From contig JACQZE010000019.1 of NCBI GenBank assembly GCA_016207885.1, forward strand, positions 1-50,960: a DNA stretch of 50,960 bases. Direction: 5' to 3'. The position numbers and the translations under genes were made by a program. The notes under the pieces were generated by a model, which was not told the DNA's origin, did not search any database, and saw only the letters and a program-made list of their open reading frames with translations. Numbering within the stretch: position 1 is the stretch's first letter; each line of letters starts with the position of its first letter. Shown here one piece after another: positions 27,073-36,420 of the stretch. This DNA is from Nitrospirota bacterium. Lineage in GTDB: Bacteria > Nitrospirota > Thermodesulfovibrionia > UBA6902.

Positions 27073-27356
27073 TTTAATAGGCCCCTTTTAGATAAAATGG
27101 TTTTTATAGTATCGTCAACTAACTCTATCATATTTTTCATATGCTTCGGGTTAAACCAGAAACCATGAACAAAAGGTTTGATGATAGCAAGATGTTTCCA
27201 TACCTTCCCCTCATCCGGCTCGCCAATCGCAGCCCACATCGCCTGATAGGATGCATAATATAACCGTGAGATTGCACTATTATGTCTTTTGTTTTCATAA
27301 AGAAATTTTGCATCTTCAAGATAAATTTGAGCGTATTTGAGCCTTAATTCAATCAT
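27069..27356 (-). CDS. HEPN-domain protein
   Basis: A 95-residue all-helical protein of the HEPN superfamily (COG1895 type): YAQIYLEDAKFLYENKRHNSAISRLYYASYQAMWAAIGEP is the typical first two helices, and KVWKHLAIIKPFVHGFW follows. The RX4-6H ribonuclease motif is not evident, so it may be the non-nuclease kind. HEPN proteins usually partner a nucleotidyltransferase as a toxin-antitoxin pair; here the partner gene at 26815 is not recognisable as one. Confidence 0.8.
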   Translation of the reverse strand: MIELRLKYAQIYLEDAKFLYENKRHNSAISRLYYASYQAMWAAIGEPDEGKVWKHLAIIKPFVHGFWFNPKHMKNMIELVDDTIKTILSKRGLLK

Positions 27357-27383
27357 ATTCTCGTTCTTTTTAACTCAAGCTCG

Positions 27384-27545
27384 TTACCGCTCATTCTTTT
27401 CTTGATATATTCGTTTAATAAGCTCATGTGGTAAATTTCTTACAATTTCCTCTAAAAACTATTGGATATTATTAGCAGAATTATATAGGTTTTCAACATA
27501 GTTATTCAACAATAAAATTGTAATGCCAGCCCGCCGAAATAATCC
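27384..27545 (-). other. Intergenic stretch with possible decayed reading frame
   Basis: One minus-strand frame from about 27545 to the TAA at 27384-27386 reads through protein-like sequence (LLNNYVENLYNSANNIQ, then FLEEIVRNLPHELIKRIYQE) interrupted by a single TAG at 27459-27461. No convincing start codon or ribosome binding site is present. It may be the tail of a lost gene upstream of the HEPN protein, perhaps its partner, or chance. Confidence 0.25.
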
Positions 27546-27547
27546 CC

Positions 27548-28456
27548 CTATTTAAATGGTATCTCAGCATTGACCGTCATGCCGGGTTTAAGCATCTTTT
27601 CGGTATCATCAACCTTGATCTTTATGTGGAATGTCTTTATGTCCTGCTGCCCGCTCTTAACATCTCTTTGAGTGGCGAACTCAGCATACCTTCCTATCTC
27701 AGAAACCTTTCCCTTAATCGTCCTGCCGGGCATTGCATCGCTGCTGATGACCGCATCATCTCCAACGGCAACCGTTCCTAACTTGGTCTCTTCAACATCT
27801 ATCCTCACCCAGATATCATTCATATCAACAAGCGAGATAATTGAAGCGCCCGGAGAAACAAACTCTCCGGGTTCAATAGATTTGTAAACAACCGTTCCTG
27901 ATATCGGCGACTCAATGACGATGTCCAGCAATTGTGCCTTTCTGACCGACAACATCGCCTCTGCTTCATTCCGCGCGGCTACTGCGGAAGCCAGCCCGCT
28001 GAGTGTTGCCTTATAATTTGCCGAGGCTGTGCTGCTGTTTCTTTCTACAATGTCAAAGTCAGACTGGGATATCAGCCCTTCTTTCAAAAGTTCTTTCTTA
28101 CGTTTTAACTGCGCGGATGCCTCCTCCATGCCTGCCCTAGCCGCCTCTCTCTTTGCCTTGGCAGTCTCTATGTCAGCCGCAGCTCTCTGCACAGAGGCTT
28201 CGGCCTGTTTAATAAGCGCGTCAAGGTCATTATTCTCAAGACGCGCGACAACTGAACCTTTGTCAACAGAATCTCCCTCATTGCAGCATAGGAAAGATAA
28301 CTTCCCTGCGACCTTTGAGGTAATATTGACCTCAAGCGCCTGGACGATGCCGGCTTTGCTGATAGATGTCACCGGCTTGTTATTCGCTTTGCGAAAGTAA
28401 ACAACAGCAGTTGTCACTATTACAATAAGAACTAATATGGCCAATCGTTTCTTCAT
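27548..28456 (-). CDS. HlyD-family periplasmic adaptor
   Basis: A 302-residue membrane-fusion protein. One N-terminal helix (about 5-20) anchors it in the inner membrane. A biotinyl-lipoyl-like domain is split around a long coiled coil (GSVVARLENNDLDALIKQAEASVQRAAADIETAKAKREAARAGM... to about 170), and beta-barrel segments follow (IESPISGTVVYKSIEPGEFVSPG). This matches the YbhG/EmrA group, which links ABC or MFS exporters to TolC. No exporter gene is adjacent on this side; the ABC-2 pair at 16047-18172 would be a typical partner. A REP element separates it from the phosphoesterase gene. Confidence 0.9.
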   Translation of the reverse strand: MKKRLAILVLIVIVTTAVVYFRKANNKPVTSISKAGIVQALEVNITSKVAGKLSFLCCNEGDSVDKGSVVARLENNDLDALIKQAEASVQRAAADIETAKAKREAARAGMEEASAQLKRKKELLKEGLISQSDFDIVERNSSTASANYKATLSGLASAVAARNEAEAMLSVRKAQLLDIVIESPISGTVVYKSIEPGEFVSPGASIISLVDMNDIWVRIDVEETKLGTVAVGDDAVISSDAMPGRTIKGKVSEIGRYAEFATQRDVKSGQQDIKTFHIKIKVDDTEKMLKPGMTVNAEIPFK

Positions 28457-28498
28457 CTCTTCACCTTTCTTTTAAAAAGTCAGCTTTCTCCGCTTATT

Positions 28499-28615
28499 GT
28501 CATTCCGGCTTGTCCGGAATCTATTTTTTACAATATTTCATGCTGGCTTGTCCAGCATCTTGAAACGAGTTTTACCGACTTTTTTCAAGACGATTCCGGA
28601 CAAGCCGGAATGACA
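28499..28615. repeat. REP-like palindromic repeat pair
   Basis: Two inverted copies of the GTCATTCCGGCTTGTCCGGAATC unit flank a third palindrome, GCTGGCTTGTCCAGC. The outer right unit (GATTCCGGACAAGCCGGAATGAC) ends directly at the stop codon of the phosphoesterase gene (28616), so the element abuts the gene. Confidence 0.85.
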
Positions 28616-29758
28616 CTACACTTGACATGGCACAATATCAATTACAGTCACTTCCGGCTGGGATAAGAAACGCACCGGAGGCCCTGCTGTTCCAGCGCCT
28701 CTGCTGGTATATAGCGCTGAACCTTTGGCAAGCTTATAATATCCTGCGTAATAAGGATAGAAAGTTCTTATCGCAAAGTGAACAGGGAATATCTGCCCTT
28801 TATGAGTATGTCCTGAAAGCTGAAGGTCGAAAAGCCCGAGCGAATCTCTATTAATGTCAGGCCTGTGCTTCAGCAGGAGCGTAAACAATCCTGTTTTGAA
28901 CCCTGAAAGCATATCGCTCTCTTTCAACTCATTTTTTCCCTTTCCTGATCTCATTGCCTCGATCGCCGGGTCATCAACGCCGGCAATGTTGATAATATCC
29001 TTCACTGTCACTCCTTCTCCGCGAAGAAGCCTGAAACCGGAATCAGCAATAAACTTTTTGGCATGATCCAGGCCTGAGTATGATTCATGATTACCTAATA
29101 CCGCATATTTACCAAGCGGCGGCATTATGGCATTAAGCTCACCGGAGAGGAAATCAATATGATCCATCTCAGCGTTAAGCATATCGCCGGTTGAAACAAT
29201 AAGGTCAGGTTTTTCCATCTCAATTATATTCATCACTTTATCCAGCATCTCTTTCCCGAGAATAATTCCCAGGTGGAGGTCTGATATCTGGAGTATTCTG
29301 ACTCTATGCAGGCCGGCAGGAAGTTTTGAATTGTTCACGGTAAGCCTTTCAGTGCGGATCTTTTTTGCGTCAAAAAAACCATATGCCGTGCAAATTATGG
29401 AAACAGAAAGAGATGTAAATAAAATCTGCGCAGGTGAGAGAATAATGCCTGCGTAAGGTTTACTAAAAAACGGCGCTGTAAATTTTACTAACAGATTATA
29501 ACAATCCAAAGAAAGAGCAGACGAGAAGAACAGGATAAGCAGCGCGACCCACATGTGAATGGCCAATGTGATTGTTCTTGAGCGGTTTCCTTTGCCTCTG
29601 GCAAAAAAATGTATCAATAAGGGAGATGCCGCTAAGAACAGGAGAACTAGCGCCAGGAAAAAAGTTCCCGCCGCACCAAATTGAAAGGCATCAGTGATCT
29701 TGTAAAACAGGTGTACATGAGCCGTAATAAATACTGCGCAAAATATTAATAAGATCAT
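28616..29758 (-). CDS. Membrane metallophosphoesterase (YkuE-like)
   Basis: A 380-residue protein. The first ~130 residues hold four or five membrane helices. The calcineurin-like domain follows with all metal-ligand motifs: ILQISDLHLG (about 155-164), VSTGDMLNAEMDH, VLGNHESYSG, LLLKHRPD and LSGHTHKGQIFP. Relatives such as YkuE and YaeI are phosphodiesterases that act at the membrane, in some cases on UDP-2,3-diacylglucosamine or other lipids. It overlaps the RND pump gene by four bases and probably sits at the end of that operon. Substrate unknown. Confidence 0.88.
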   Translation of the reverse strand: MILLIFCAVFITAHVHLFYKITDAFQFGAAGTFFLALVLLFLAASPLLIHFFARGKGNRSRTITLAIHMWVALLILFFSSALSLDCYNLLVKFTAPFFSKPYAGIILSPAQILFTSLSVSIICTAYGFFDAKKIRTERLTVNNSKLPAGLHRVRILQISDLHLGIILGKEMLDKVMNIIEMEKPDLIVSTGDMLNAEMDHIDFLSGELNAIMPPLGKYAVLGNHESYSGLDHAKKFIADSGFRLLRGEGVTVKDIINIAGVDDPAIEAMRSGKGKNELKESDMLSGFKTGLFTLLLKHRPDINRDSLGLFDLQLSGHTHKGQIFPVHFAIRTFYPYYAGYYKLAKGSALYTSRGAGTAGPPVRFLSQPEVTVIDIVPCQV

Positions 29759-32700
29759 GAAGTCGTTTTAAACATCTTGCGTGTCTTGGACTGTAATCTG
29801 TCCATGTAATAATAAACCACCGGCGTTATGTAGAGGGTCAGCAGCTGCGATACAAGCAGGCCGCCGACAACCGCAAGGCCGAGAGAACGGCGCGAATCAG
29901 CGCCAGCGCCGAATCCGACAGCTATCGGCAAGGTTCCCATGAGCGCGGCCATAGTTGTCATCATGATCGGCCGGAAACGCACAATGGCACCCTCATAGAT
30001 CGCCTCAAGCGGCGTCTTGCTGCCCTGACGCTCGGCCTCAAGCGCAAAGTCTATCATCATGATGGCGTTCTTCTTCACGATACCGACGAGCATGATGATA
30101 CCGACAAAGGAGTAAAGGTTCAGATCCTTGCCGAATATAAGAAGTGTTATAAGCGCTCCGAAACCCGCAGCAGGCAATCCTGAAAGTATGGTCAAAGGAT
30201 GTATATAACTCTCGTACAGTATTCCGAGAACGATATATATCACTACAATAGCAAGGAGCAGGAGCATGGCAAGCCCGACCGTTGATGCCTTATAGACCTG
30301 TGCCGTGCCCTGAAATCCTGTTGTGATAGAGGACGGCAATGCCTTTGCCTCCTTCTCAACAGCGGCAACGGCATCGCCAAGCGGAGTGCCGGGTTTGAGG
30401 TTAAAAGATATAGTCACAGCTGTGATCTGCCCGAGATGATTAACTGACAGCGGCCCGAGCCCTTTCTTTATTATGGCAAGTGAAGAGAGAGGAACTAAAC
30501 TGCCTGTGTTTGAGCGGACATAGAGCATACCGAGCGCTGACGGGTCCAGCTGATACTGCGGCTCCAGTTCCATGATCACCTGGTACTGATTTGTAGAAGA
30601 GTATATGGTCGAGACCTGGCGCGCGCCGTAGGCGGAATAGAGAGTGTCTTCTATCTGCTGTGCTGTTATGCCGAGCGTTGCAGCACGGTCGCGGTCTATC
30701 TCAAGGTTCACCTGCGGGTTCTTGATCTGAAGGTCGCTGTTCACATCCTGGATCATGGGCAGTGCGCGAAGCTTTTTCTCAAAGTCAGCGGCGTTAGCGT
30801 AGAGATCCTTTATATCCGGGCTCTGAAGCACGAACTGATACTGCGCTTTCGAAAGGGTCGCCTCAAGGCGTATAGGCGGCGGGTTCTGCATGAACATCAT
30901 AACGCCCGGAACACCCATCACCTTCGGCCTGAGATTCATTATTATCTGATCCGCGTTCATCTTGCGTTCTTCCCTCGGCTTCAGCTTCATGAACATCAGG
31001 CCTCCGTTCGAAGCCACCCTCGGGCCTGCTGCGCCTACAACCGACATAAATGCTTCAACATTTGGATCCTGAAGCACAATATCTGCAAGCTTCTGCTGAT
31101 GTCGCTTCATCTCATCAAATGAAATGCCCTGAGCAGCTTCTGTGAAGGCGAATATCCCGCCAATGTCATCCGATGGGAGCAGGCCTGTAGGCATTATGGT
31201 AAAGAGCCAGACCGTTACAGCAGTCAATGCAAGTGTCACCACAATGGTTGTGCGGCGGAAATGGAGAACCCCTTTGAGCGTCCTCTCATATAGGCTGCGC
31301 ATACCGTCAAAGAACCTCTCCATAAAATTATAGAGCCTTCCGTGCCGCTCTTCTCCCAACGGCCTGAGAAAACGGCTGCAGAGCATTGGTGTGAGCGTCA
31401 GAGAAACAAATCCCGAGATGAGTATCGCCACCGTAATGGTCACGGCAAATTCGTGCAGCATTCTGCCTAACATTCCTGCCATAAAAAGAATGGGGATAAA
31501 CACTGCGACAAGCGAGAGTGTCATGGAAAGAATTGTAAATCCAATCTCTTTTGAGCCGCGTAATGCTGCATCCATGGGCTTCTCGCCATGCTCCATGTGC
31601 CGGACGATATTTTCAAGCATAACTATCGCGTCATCAACTACAAAGCCGACAGAAAGTGTAAGCGCCATCAGAGTTATATTGTTTACAGAGAACCCGAGGC
31701 CGTACATCGCGGCAAACGTACCAATGATGGATAGCGGAAGCGCAAGGCTTGGGATCACCGTAGCTGACACATTGCGCAGAAATAAGAAAATAACAAGTAC
31801 AACAAGTGCGATGGTAAGCAGCAGTGTGAATTTAACATCCGAGACTGACGAACGGATCGACTCTGAGCGGTCGAAAAGTATATTCAGTTCCACGGCAGCC
31901 GGAAGCTGGCTTCGGAAATTCGGGATCTGCTGCTTGACGCTGTCCACAACTTCTATAGTATTGGTTCCGGGCTGACGCTGGATCGCCAGAACAACAGCCC
32001 TGACAGACTTGCCTTTTGTGTTATACCATGCTGCGATCTTGTCATTCTCAATACTGTCAGTTACCGCGGCTATGTCCTGCAGGCGCACTGGCGAGCCGTC
32101 TCTGTAAGCAACAATGATCGTCTTGAATGACTCAGCATTATAGAGCTGCCCGCTTGCCTGGATAGTAAAGGCCTGCTTATCTCCCTGCAGCCCGCCTGTC
32201 GGCAGGTTCACGTTCCAGCGTGACAATGAAGAGGCTACCTCGTCGAGTCCGATCTTACGGTTCGCCAAGGCCTTTGGATCGACCTGAACACGCACCGCGT
32301 ACTTCTGTGAACCATAGATCGCCACTTGAGCAACGCCCTTAATCATGGAGATGCGCGGCGAAATGATTGTGTCGGCATACTCATTCACGTCAGAGAGAGG
32401 AAGTGTCGGCGAACTGAGAGCCAGATAAATTACAGGCTGGTCAGCCGGGTTGACCTTCTGATATGACGGAGGGCTCGGCATGTCCCTCGGCAGCTGACGT
32501 GCAGCCTTGGATATAGAGGCCTGAACATCCTGCGCAGCTGCATCAATGTTACGCTCCAGCGCGAACTTTAGTGTAATGACAGAAATCCCCTGTCCATTGG
32601 TGGATGTCATGGCGTCCAGGCCGGAGATCGTTGAGAACTCGCGCTCCAACGGAGTAGCGACAGCGCTTGCCATCGTCTCAGGGCTCGCGCCCGGCAGGCT

Positions 32701-32847
32701 TGCGCGCACCTGTATGGTCGGAAAATCAATGTTCGGAAGATCATTAACCGGAAGTATCCGGTAAGCAAAGACCCCGAAGATCATTACCGCAATCATGACC
32801 AGGCTCGTCATGATAGGGCGTTTTATAAATAGTTCAGAGATATTCAT
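29755..32847 (-). CDS. RND efflux pump inner-membrane transporter, HAE1 family
   Basis: At 1030 residues this is full-length hydrophobe/amphiphile efflux-1 protein (AcrB/MexB/MdtB type) with 12 helices and two large periplasmic loops. It begins MNISELFIKRPIMTSLVMIAVMIFGVFAYRILPVNDLPNIDFP. The proton-relay pair is present in GFVVDDAIVMLENIVRHME, and LTLTPMLCSRFL and the C-terminal GIVKKNAIMMIDFAL are conserved. The repeated GAxxR and porter-domain features place it nearest the MdtB/MdtC branch. It takes drugs or lipophiles from the periplasm to the TolC protein through the adaptor encoded upstream. Confidence 0.95.
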   Translation of the reverse strand: MNISELFIKRPIMTSLVMIAVMIFGVFAYRILPVNDLPNIDFPTIQVRASLPGASPETMASAVATPLEREFSTISGLDAMTSTNGQGISVITLKFALERNIDAAAQDVQASISKAARQLPRDMPSPPSYQKVNPADQPVIYLALSSPTLPLSDVNEYADTIISPRISMIKGVAQVAIYGSQKYAVRVQVDPKALANRKIGLDEVASSLSRWNVNLPTGGLQGDKQAFTIQASGQLYNAESFKTIIVAYRDGSPVRLQDIAAVTDSIENDKIAAWYNTKGKSVRAVVLAIQRQPGTNTIEVVDSVKQQIPNFRSQLPAAVELNILFDRSESIRSSVSDVKFTLLLTIALVVLVIFLFLRNVSATVIPSLALPLSIIGTFAAMYGLGFSVNNITLMALTLSVGFVVDDAIVMLENIVRHMEHGEKPMDAALRGSKEIGFTILSMTLSLVAVFIPILFMAGMLGRMLHEFAVTITVAILISGFVSLTLTPMLCSRFLRPLGEERHGRLYNFMERFFDGMRSLYERTLKGVLHFRRTTIVVTLALTAVTVWLFTIMPTGLLPSDDIGGIFAFTEAAQGISFDEMKRHQQKLADIVLQDPNVEAFMSVVGAAGPRVASNGGLMFMKLKPREERKMNADQIIMNLRPKVMGVPGVMMFMQNPPPIRLEATLSKAQYQFVLQSPDIKDLYANAADFEKKLRALPMIQDVNSDLQIKNPQVNLEIDRDRAATLGITAQQIEDTLYSAYGARQVSTIYSSTNQYQVIMELEPQYQLDPSALGMLYVRSNTGSLVPLSSLAIIKKGLGPLSVNHLGQITAVTISFNLKPGTPLGDAVAAVEKEAKALPSSITTGFQGTAQVYKASTVGLAMLLLLAIVVIYIVLGILYESYIHPLTILSGLPAAGFGALITLLIFGKDLNLYSFVGIIMLVGIVKKNAIMMIDFALEAERQGSKTPLEAIYEGAIVRFRPIMMTTMAALMGTLPIAVGFGAGADSRRSLGLAVVGGLLVSQLLTLYITPVVYYYMDRLQSKTRKMFKTTS

Positions 32848-32886
32848 AGTTATTTATTTTTATAATATTGCATCAGATTTTACTCT

Positions 32887-32952
32887 GTCATTCCGACTTG
32901 TTCGGAATCTCTCTTTTAAGATATAAAACGATTCCCGACAAGCGGGAATGAC
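32887..32952. repeat. REP-like palindromic repeat
   Basis: GTCATTCCGACTTGTTCGGAATC at the left and GATTCCCGACAAGCGGGAATGAC at the right, in the 119-base gap between the RND transporter and adaptor genes. It lies within the efflux operon transcript and could act on mRNA stability. Confidence 0.85.
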
Positions 32953-32966
32953 AAAACAATTTCTTA

Positions 32967-34088
32967 CTATTTCTGCAACTCATTCTTTATCACAACCTTT
33001 GCGCCGGGCATAAGCATCATCTGTCCGTCTGTAACCACCTGCTCTCCGGGCGCCAGGCCATTCTCGATTACAGTCATATCTTTGTAAATTATGCCTGCGC
33101 TGACCGGGCGAAGCTCTGCTGTATCTTCCTTGATGACAAAGACGAACTGTCCCTGCTGCCCTGTCTGCACAGCCTGAGAAGGCACGACCACCGCGTTCTG
33201 AATAGTTGATAGAGCGATTGTGACATTAACGAACTGTCCGGGCCATAAAGCCAGTTCCCTGTTCTCAAAAGAGGCCTTAAGCTTGATGGTCCCGGTTGAA
33301 GCGTCCACCGTATTATCCACAAATGTAAGAAGGCCATTTTCAGATGTCGTATCCTCTTTGGATAACAATGCCTCGACATTTAATCTCCCAGAGGCCATAT
33401 ATCTTCTTATCTCTGAGAGGTCATGCTCCGGAACTGAGAAATTAACATAAACAGGCTGGATCTGATTTATGATAACCATCGGATTGCTGTCATTTGCCTT
33501 GATGAGATTACCCTTGTTCACAAGAAGGCTGCCGGTACGGCCTGCAACAGGCGCATAGATGTAACAATATCCAAGCTGAAGTTTTGCATTATCAACGGCT
33601 GCTTTGTCCGCCACGACAGTTGCCGCAGCAGCGTCAGCATTTGTCAGTATCTTTTCAAGGTCATTTCTGCTTACAAGGTTTTCATTAGAGAGAGCCTTAT
33701 ACCGCATCACATCATCTTCAGCTTTTTTTGCAACAGCCATGTCCCGCCTGAGATTGGCCTCTGCTATCTCATATGCTGCCTGATAAGGCCCGGGGTCAAT
33801 GGTAAAAAGCAGCTCGCCTTTTTTGACATCCTTCCCCTCGTGAAAACCAACGCTCAAAAGCTCGCCTCCCACACGCGCGGTTATCCTGACCGAGGAATAT
33901 GCTTCTACTGTCCCGATAGCTTTTAACTGCACAGGCACATCTTCATTTGCCACAGGCGCGACCGTTACAGGGACAACCATGGATTTAAGAGCTTGTTTCG
34001 GCTTTTCCTTTGAACATGCCGCAAGAAAAAATGCAGAGCAGACAGCAAATAATGCACAGCATATAATTGTCAGGAACCTATTCTTCAT
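32967..34088 (-). CDS. RND efflux periplasmic adaptor lipoprotein
   Basis: A 373-residue membrane-fusion protein (MexA/AcrA family). Signal peptide with lipobox FFLAACS puts the Cys near residue 25. The lipoyl half-motif VEAYSSVRITARVGGELLSVGFHEGKDVKKGELLFTID, an alpha-hairpin (about 105-170), the return lipoyl strand YAPVAGRTGSLLVNKGNLIK and a beta-barrel plus membrane-proximal domain ending GQMMLMPGAKVVIKNE are all present. It joins the RND transporter to the TolC channel. The gene lies between tolC-like and RND genes in the same direction. Confidence 0.94.
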   Translation of the reverse strand: MKNRFLTIICCALFAVCSAFFLAACSKEKPKQALKSMVVPVTVAPVANEDVPVQLKAIGTVEAYSSVRITARVGGELLSVGFHEGKDVKKGELLFTIDPGPYQAAYEIAEANLRRDMAVAKKAEDDVMRYKALSNENLVSRNDLEKILTNADAAAATVVADKAAVDNAKLQLGYCYIYAPVAGRTGSLLVNKGNLIKANDSNPMVIINQIQPVYVNFSVPEHDLSEIRRYMASGRLNVEALLSKEDTTSENGLLTFVDNTVDASTGTIKLKASFENRELALWPGQFVNVTIALSTIQNAVVVPSQAVQTGQQGQFVFVIKEDTAELRPVSAGIIYKDMTVIENGLAPGEQVVTDGQMMLMPGAKVVIKNELQK

Positions 34089-34112
34089 TTATAAATTCTC
34101 CTTTCGCCTCTT

Positions 34113-35387
34113 CTATTTCCCGGCCACGGCCTTTAACAGTGTCCCGGTTGCGCGCTGCAATATTAAAAGAGCGAGATGTTGATCATACTGTGCATTTGCA
34201 AGCTGCCTTTCAGAAGTAACAAGCAGTGTGTTCGCATCCATGACATTTATGCTGTCGGCAAGGCCGAACTCAAACTGTTTTGTAACAGAGTTGTAATTGT
34301 CTCTGGCATATTCCACTTCCGCACGCAGTTTTTCAAGGACTCCTGAAACGGTTGCAAGGTTAAGATATGCATTCTCAACCTCGACATTAACAGAATCCTG
34401 CAAATCCTGAAGCCTGTAATCAGCCTGTCTGAGCCTTGCCTCTGCCTGGCTGACTTCGGCCTTTCTCAATCCTCCGTCAAATAACGGATAATTGATGCTC
34501 AGAACTCCGTAAATGTTTTCACTGTTTGAAGAGCTTACAGAAGGATCATCCTCTTTCCTTGAATACACTCCTTCAACGGAAAGGCTCGGCCAGTATAATC
34601 CTTTTGTATATTTGATCTGCTTATCAGCGATCTCTTTCTGAAGGCCGGCACTTTTCAACTCCGCCCTTTCCGATAATGCTGTCTGCTTGAGACTATCGAG
34701 TGTCATTGTTGAGATTGCAGACGGCTGATCTTCTTTCAGGCCGAAATCATTGCTGATCCCGACGGTTCTTGCAAGGATCACCTTTGCAAATTTCAGCGCG
34801 TTATCTGCCCTGATCAGATCCGACTGCGCGCCTGAGAGCTCTGCCTCAGCCCTCAAAAGAACTGTCTTTGTGCTCTCGCCGACCTTAAGCCGTACTTTAG
34901 CCGCATCCCTGTGTTTCGTCAATCGCTCTACATTTGCATTTATTATCTCAAGCGCCTTCTTTGCCTTGAGCACGTCATAATACGAAGCGGCAACTTGCAG
35001 TAAATAATTCCCCCTGACAGTATCGAGATCAAATCTGCTTTTGACTATACTTTCTTTTGCTATGTCAAGGGCTGTCACTTCCCTGCCGCTCATTGAGATA
35101 GACTGTCCCAGCTTCAATCCCCACGCCGTGCTGTTATCAGGCAGTGAGCTGCCGCTATTGCTGTATTCAGTGCTGCTTCCGAATGCTGAGAGCGCAGGTG
35201 TCAGTACTGCCGCAGCCCTGTCTTTGTCGCGTTCCGACAGATAAAGCCCTTCCTCAGCGATCTTGATGCTCTTGCTTTTTTCAAGCGCGATGGAATAAAG
35301 TTCGCTGAGGCTGTACTCCTGCGCCGGCAATGTCACGGGAACTGCGGCCGTCAATAAAACCAGAAACAAAAGAGTTCGTTTTATCAT
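34113..35387 (-). CDS. TolC-like outer membrane efflux protein
   Basis: A 424-residue outer membrane factor. A signal peptide (MIKRTLLFLVLLTAAVPVTLPAQ) is followed by two OEP repeats with long heptad-rich helices: YSLSELYSIALEKSKSIKIAEEGLYLSERDKDRAAA in the first, and the second beginning near GLYWPSLSVEGVYSRKEDD. It forms the trimeric tunnel for the RND pump. The start overlaps the TetR gene by four bases, so regulator and channel are cotranscribed. Confidence 0.92.
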   Translation of the reverse strand: MIKRTLLFLVLLTAAVPVTLPAQEYSLSELYSIALEKSKSIKIAEEGLYLSERDKDRAAAVLTPALSAFGSSTEYSNSGSSLPDNSTAWGLKLGQSISMSGREVTALDIAKESIVKSRFDLDTVRGNYLLQVAASYYDVLKAKKALEIINANVERLTKHRDAAKVRLKVGESTKTVLLRAEAELSGAQSDLIRADNALKFAKVILARTVGISNDFGLKEDQPSAISTMTLDSLKQTALSERAELKSAGLQKEIADKQIKYTKGLYWPSLSVEGVYSRKEDDPSVSSSNSENIYGVLSINYPLFDGGLRKAEVSQAEARLRQADYRLQDLQDSVNVEVENAYLNLATVSGVLEKLRAEVEYARDNYNSVTKQFEFGLADSINVMDANTLLVTSERQLANAQYDQHLALLILQRATGTLLKAVAGK

Positions 35388-35965
35388 ATCGTATCCTTCC
35401 TTATCCCCTTAGTTATCAGATCATAAAGCGAATCGCCCATCTTTTTTTCATCTCCCGCCTCAAACCTGAGCCTCAATAAAATGCCGCCTCTTATACATGC
35501 GAATATCATCAGGGCGGTATCATCAACATCAAGAGGCCTGAAGTCCTTGCTCTTTATCCCTGCCTTAAGAATTTCCATAATTATGCCGTGCTGGGTCTTT
35601 AAAAAGTTCTTCCTGAACGGCTTTAAAAACGGCATGTCATGTTCCTTGATTAAAAGAGAGATGAGCTGCTTCTTCTTAAAAGCGACTTCAAGGTTTGTAT
35701 CAATATATATTTTTAACGCCTTGAGCGGCGGCTCAGCATGAAGGCTTTTTGTAAACTCGCTGAAATCCTTTGTCTGGTCCTTTATCAGCTCAAGACAGAC
35801 TTCCTCTTTGCTTTTGAATCTAAGGTAAAGCGCGCCGACACTAAGCCCGACCTCCTCTGCTATATCGGTCATCTTTGTGCCTGAATATCCTTTAGAAGAA
35901 AAAAGCTTCAGAGCAGTCTTCAGTACCCTTGCTTTAGAGACATTATTAGATGAACGCTGATTCAT
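35384..35965 (-). CDS. TetR-family regulator of the efflux operon
   Basis: A 193-residue repressor. The N-terminal helix-turn-helix is RVLKTALKLFSSKGYSGTKMTDIAEEVGLSVGALYLRFKSKEEV (about 13-56), the canonical TetR_N pattern. The C-terminal helices form a ligand pocket of unknown specificity. It is the first gene of an operon TetR-TolC-adaptor-RND-phosphoesterase. A short palindrome just ahead of the start probably lets it repress the whole operon. The leader is only about ten bases. Confidence 0.93.
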   Translation of the reverse strand: MNQRSSNNVSKARVLKTALKLFSSKGYSGTKMTDIAEEVGLSVGALYLRFKSKEEVCLELIKDQTKDFSEFTKSLHAEPPLKALKIYIDTNLEVAFKKKQLISLLIKEHDMPFLKPFRKNFLKTQHGIIMEILKAGIKSKDFRPLDVDDTALMIFACIRGGILLRLRFEAGDEKKMGDSLYDLITKGIRKDTI

Positions 35966-35966
35966 A

Positions 35967-35980
35967 TGAACGATGGTTCA
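35967..35980 (-). promoter_or_regulatory. Probable TetR operator
   Basis: Perfect palindrome TGAAC-4-GTTCA lying between the -10 box and the start codon of the TetR gene, where a bound repressor would block initiation. Confidence 0.65.
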
Positions 35981-35981
35981 G

Positions 35982-36009
35982 TTTATAACAGTTGCGAAGG
36001 GGATGTCAA
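35982..36009 (-). promoter_or_regulatory. Promoter of the TetR-RND efflux operon
   Basis: On the minus strand, consensus TTGACA (36004-36009), a 16-base spacer and TATAAA (35982-35987). The predicted transcript start falls in the TGAAC palindrome, about ten bases before the ATG. Confidence 0.7.
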
Positions 36010-36033
36010 ACAGGGTCAGAATTTATATGTATA

Positions 36034-36420
36034 TTAAATCACCATAATCAGCTCACCATAACCGGATAACAAAGCATCATGGGTGATCAATATCATAGGC
36101 TCGCACTTTGCCTGAGAAATCAGGATACGGTCAAACGGATCTGAATGGATCGGCAAAAGCTTTTCCACATAAGCAGCATGTTCAGCAGTGACAGGAAGCA
36201 GACGATATCCCGCCTCTTGAAAATACCCAAGCGCATCCTCACCGGAAATAGGCATATTCCCACGGCCAAGGCTGTGCTTGATAGATATCTCCCAGATCGA
36301 GGCAGCGCTCACAATGATCTCATTATTAGCGGACATGATCAGGCTGAGGGCTGATTGTGGCAGTTTAGGATCATCAGTTATTGCCCAGAGAGCTACATGG
36401 GTATCAAGCAGAAGCTTCAC
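36034..36420 (-). CDS. PIN-domain toxin (VapC-like) paired with Phd
   Basis: A 128-residue PIN protein: MKLLLDTHVALWAITDD (first Asp), VSAASIWEISIKHSLG (Glu), HSDPFDRILISQAK (Asp pair) and ILITHDALLSGYG. The sequence type (DTHxxLW, SDPFDR) is that of PIN toxins found with Phd/YefM antitoxins. It overlaps the antitoxin gene by four bases. Probably a ribonuclease; RNA target unknown. Confidence 0.9.
   Translation of the reverse strand: MKLLLDTHVALWAITDDPKLPQSALSLIMSANNEIIVSAASIWEISIKHSLGRGNMPISGEDALGYFQEAGYRLLPVTAEHAAYVEKLLPIHSDPFDRILISQAKCEPMILITHDALLSGYGELIMVI

Noticed and set aside
31391-31975. 194-codon plus-strand frame opposite the RND transporter
   Set aside because: The minus strand encodes conserved HAE1 sequence throughout; the antisense frame has no recognisable motifs or ribosome binding site.
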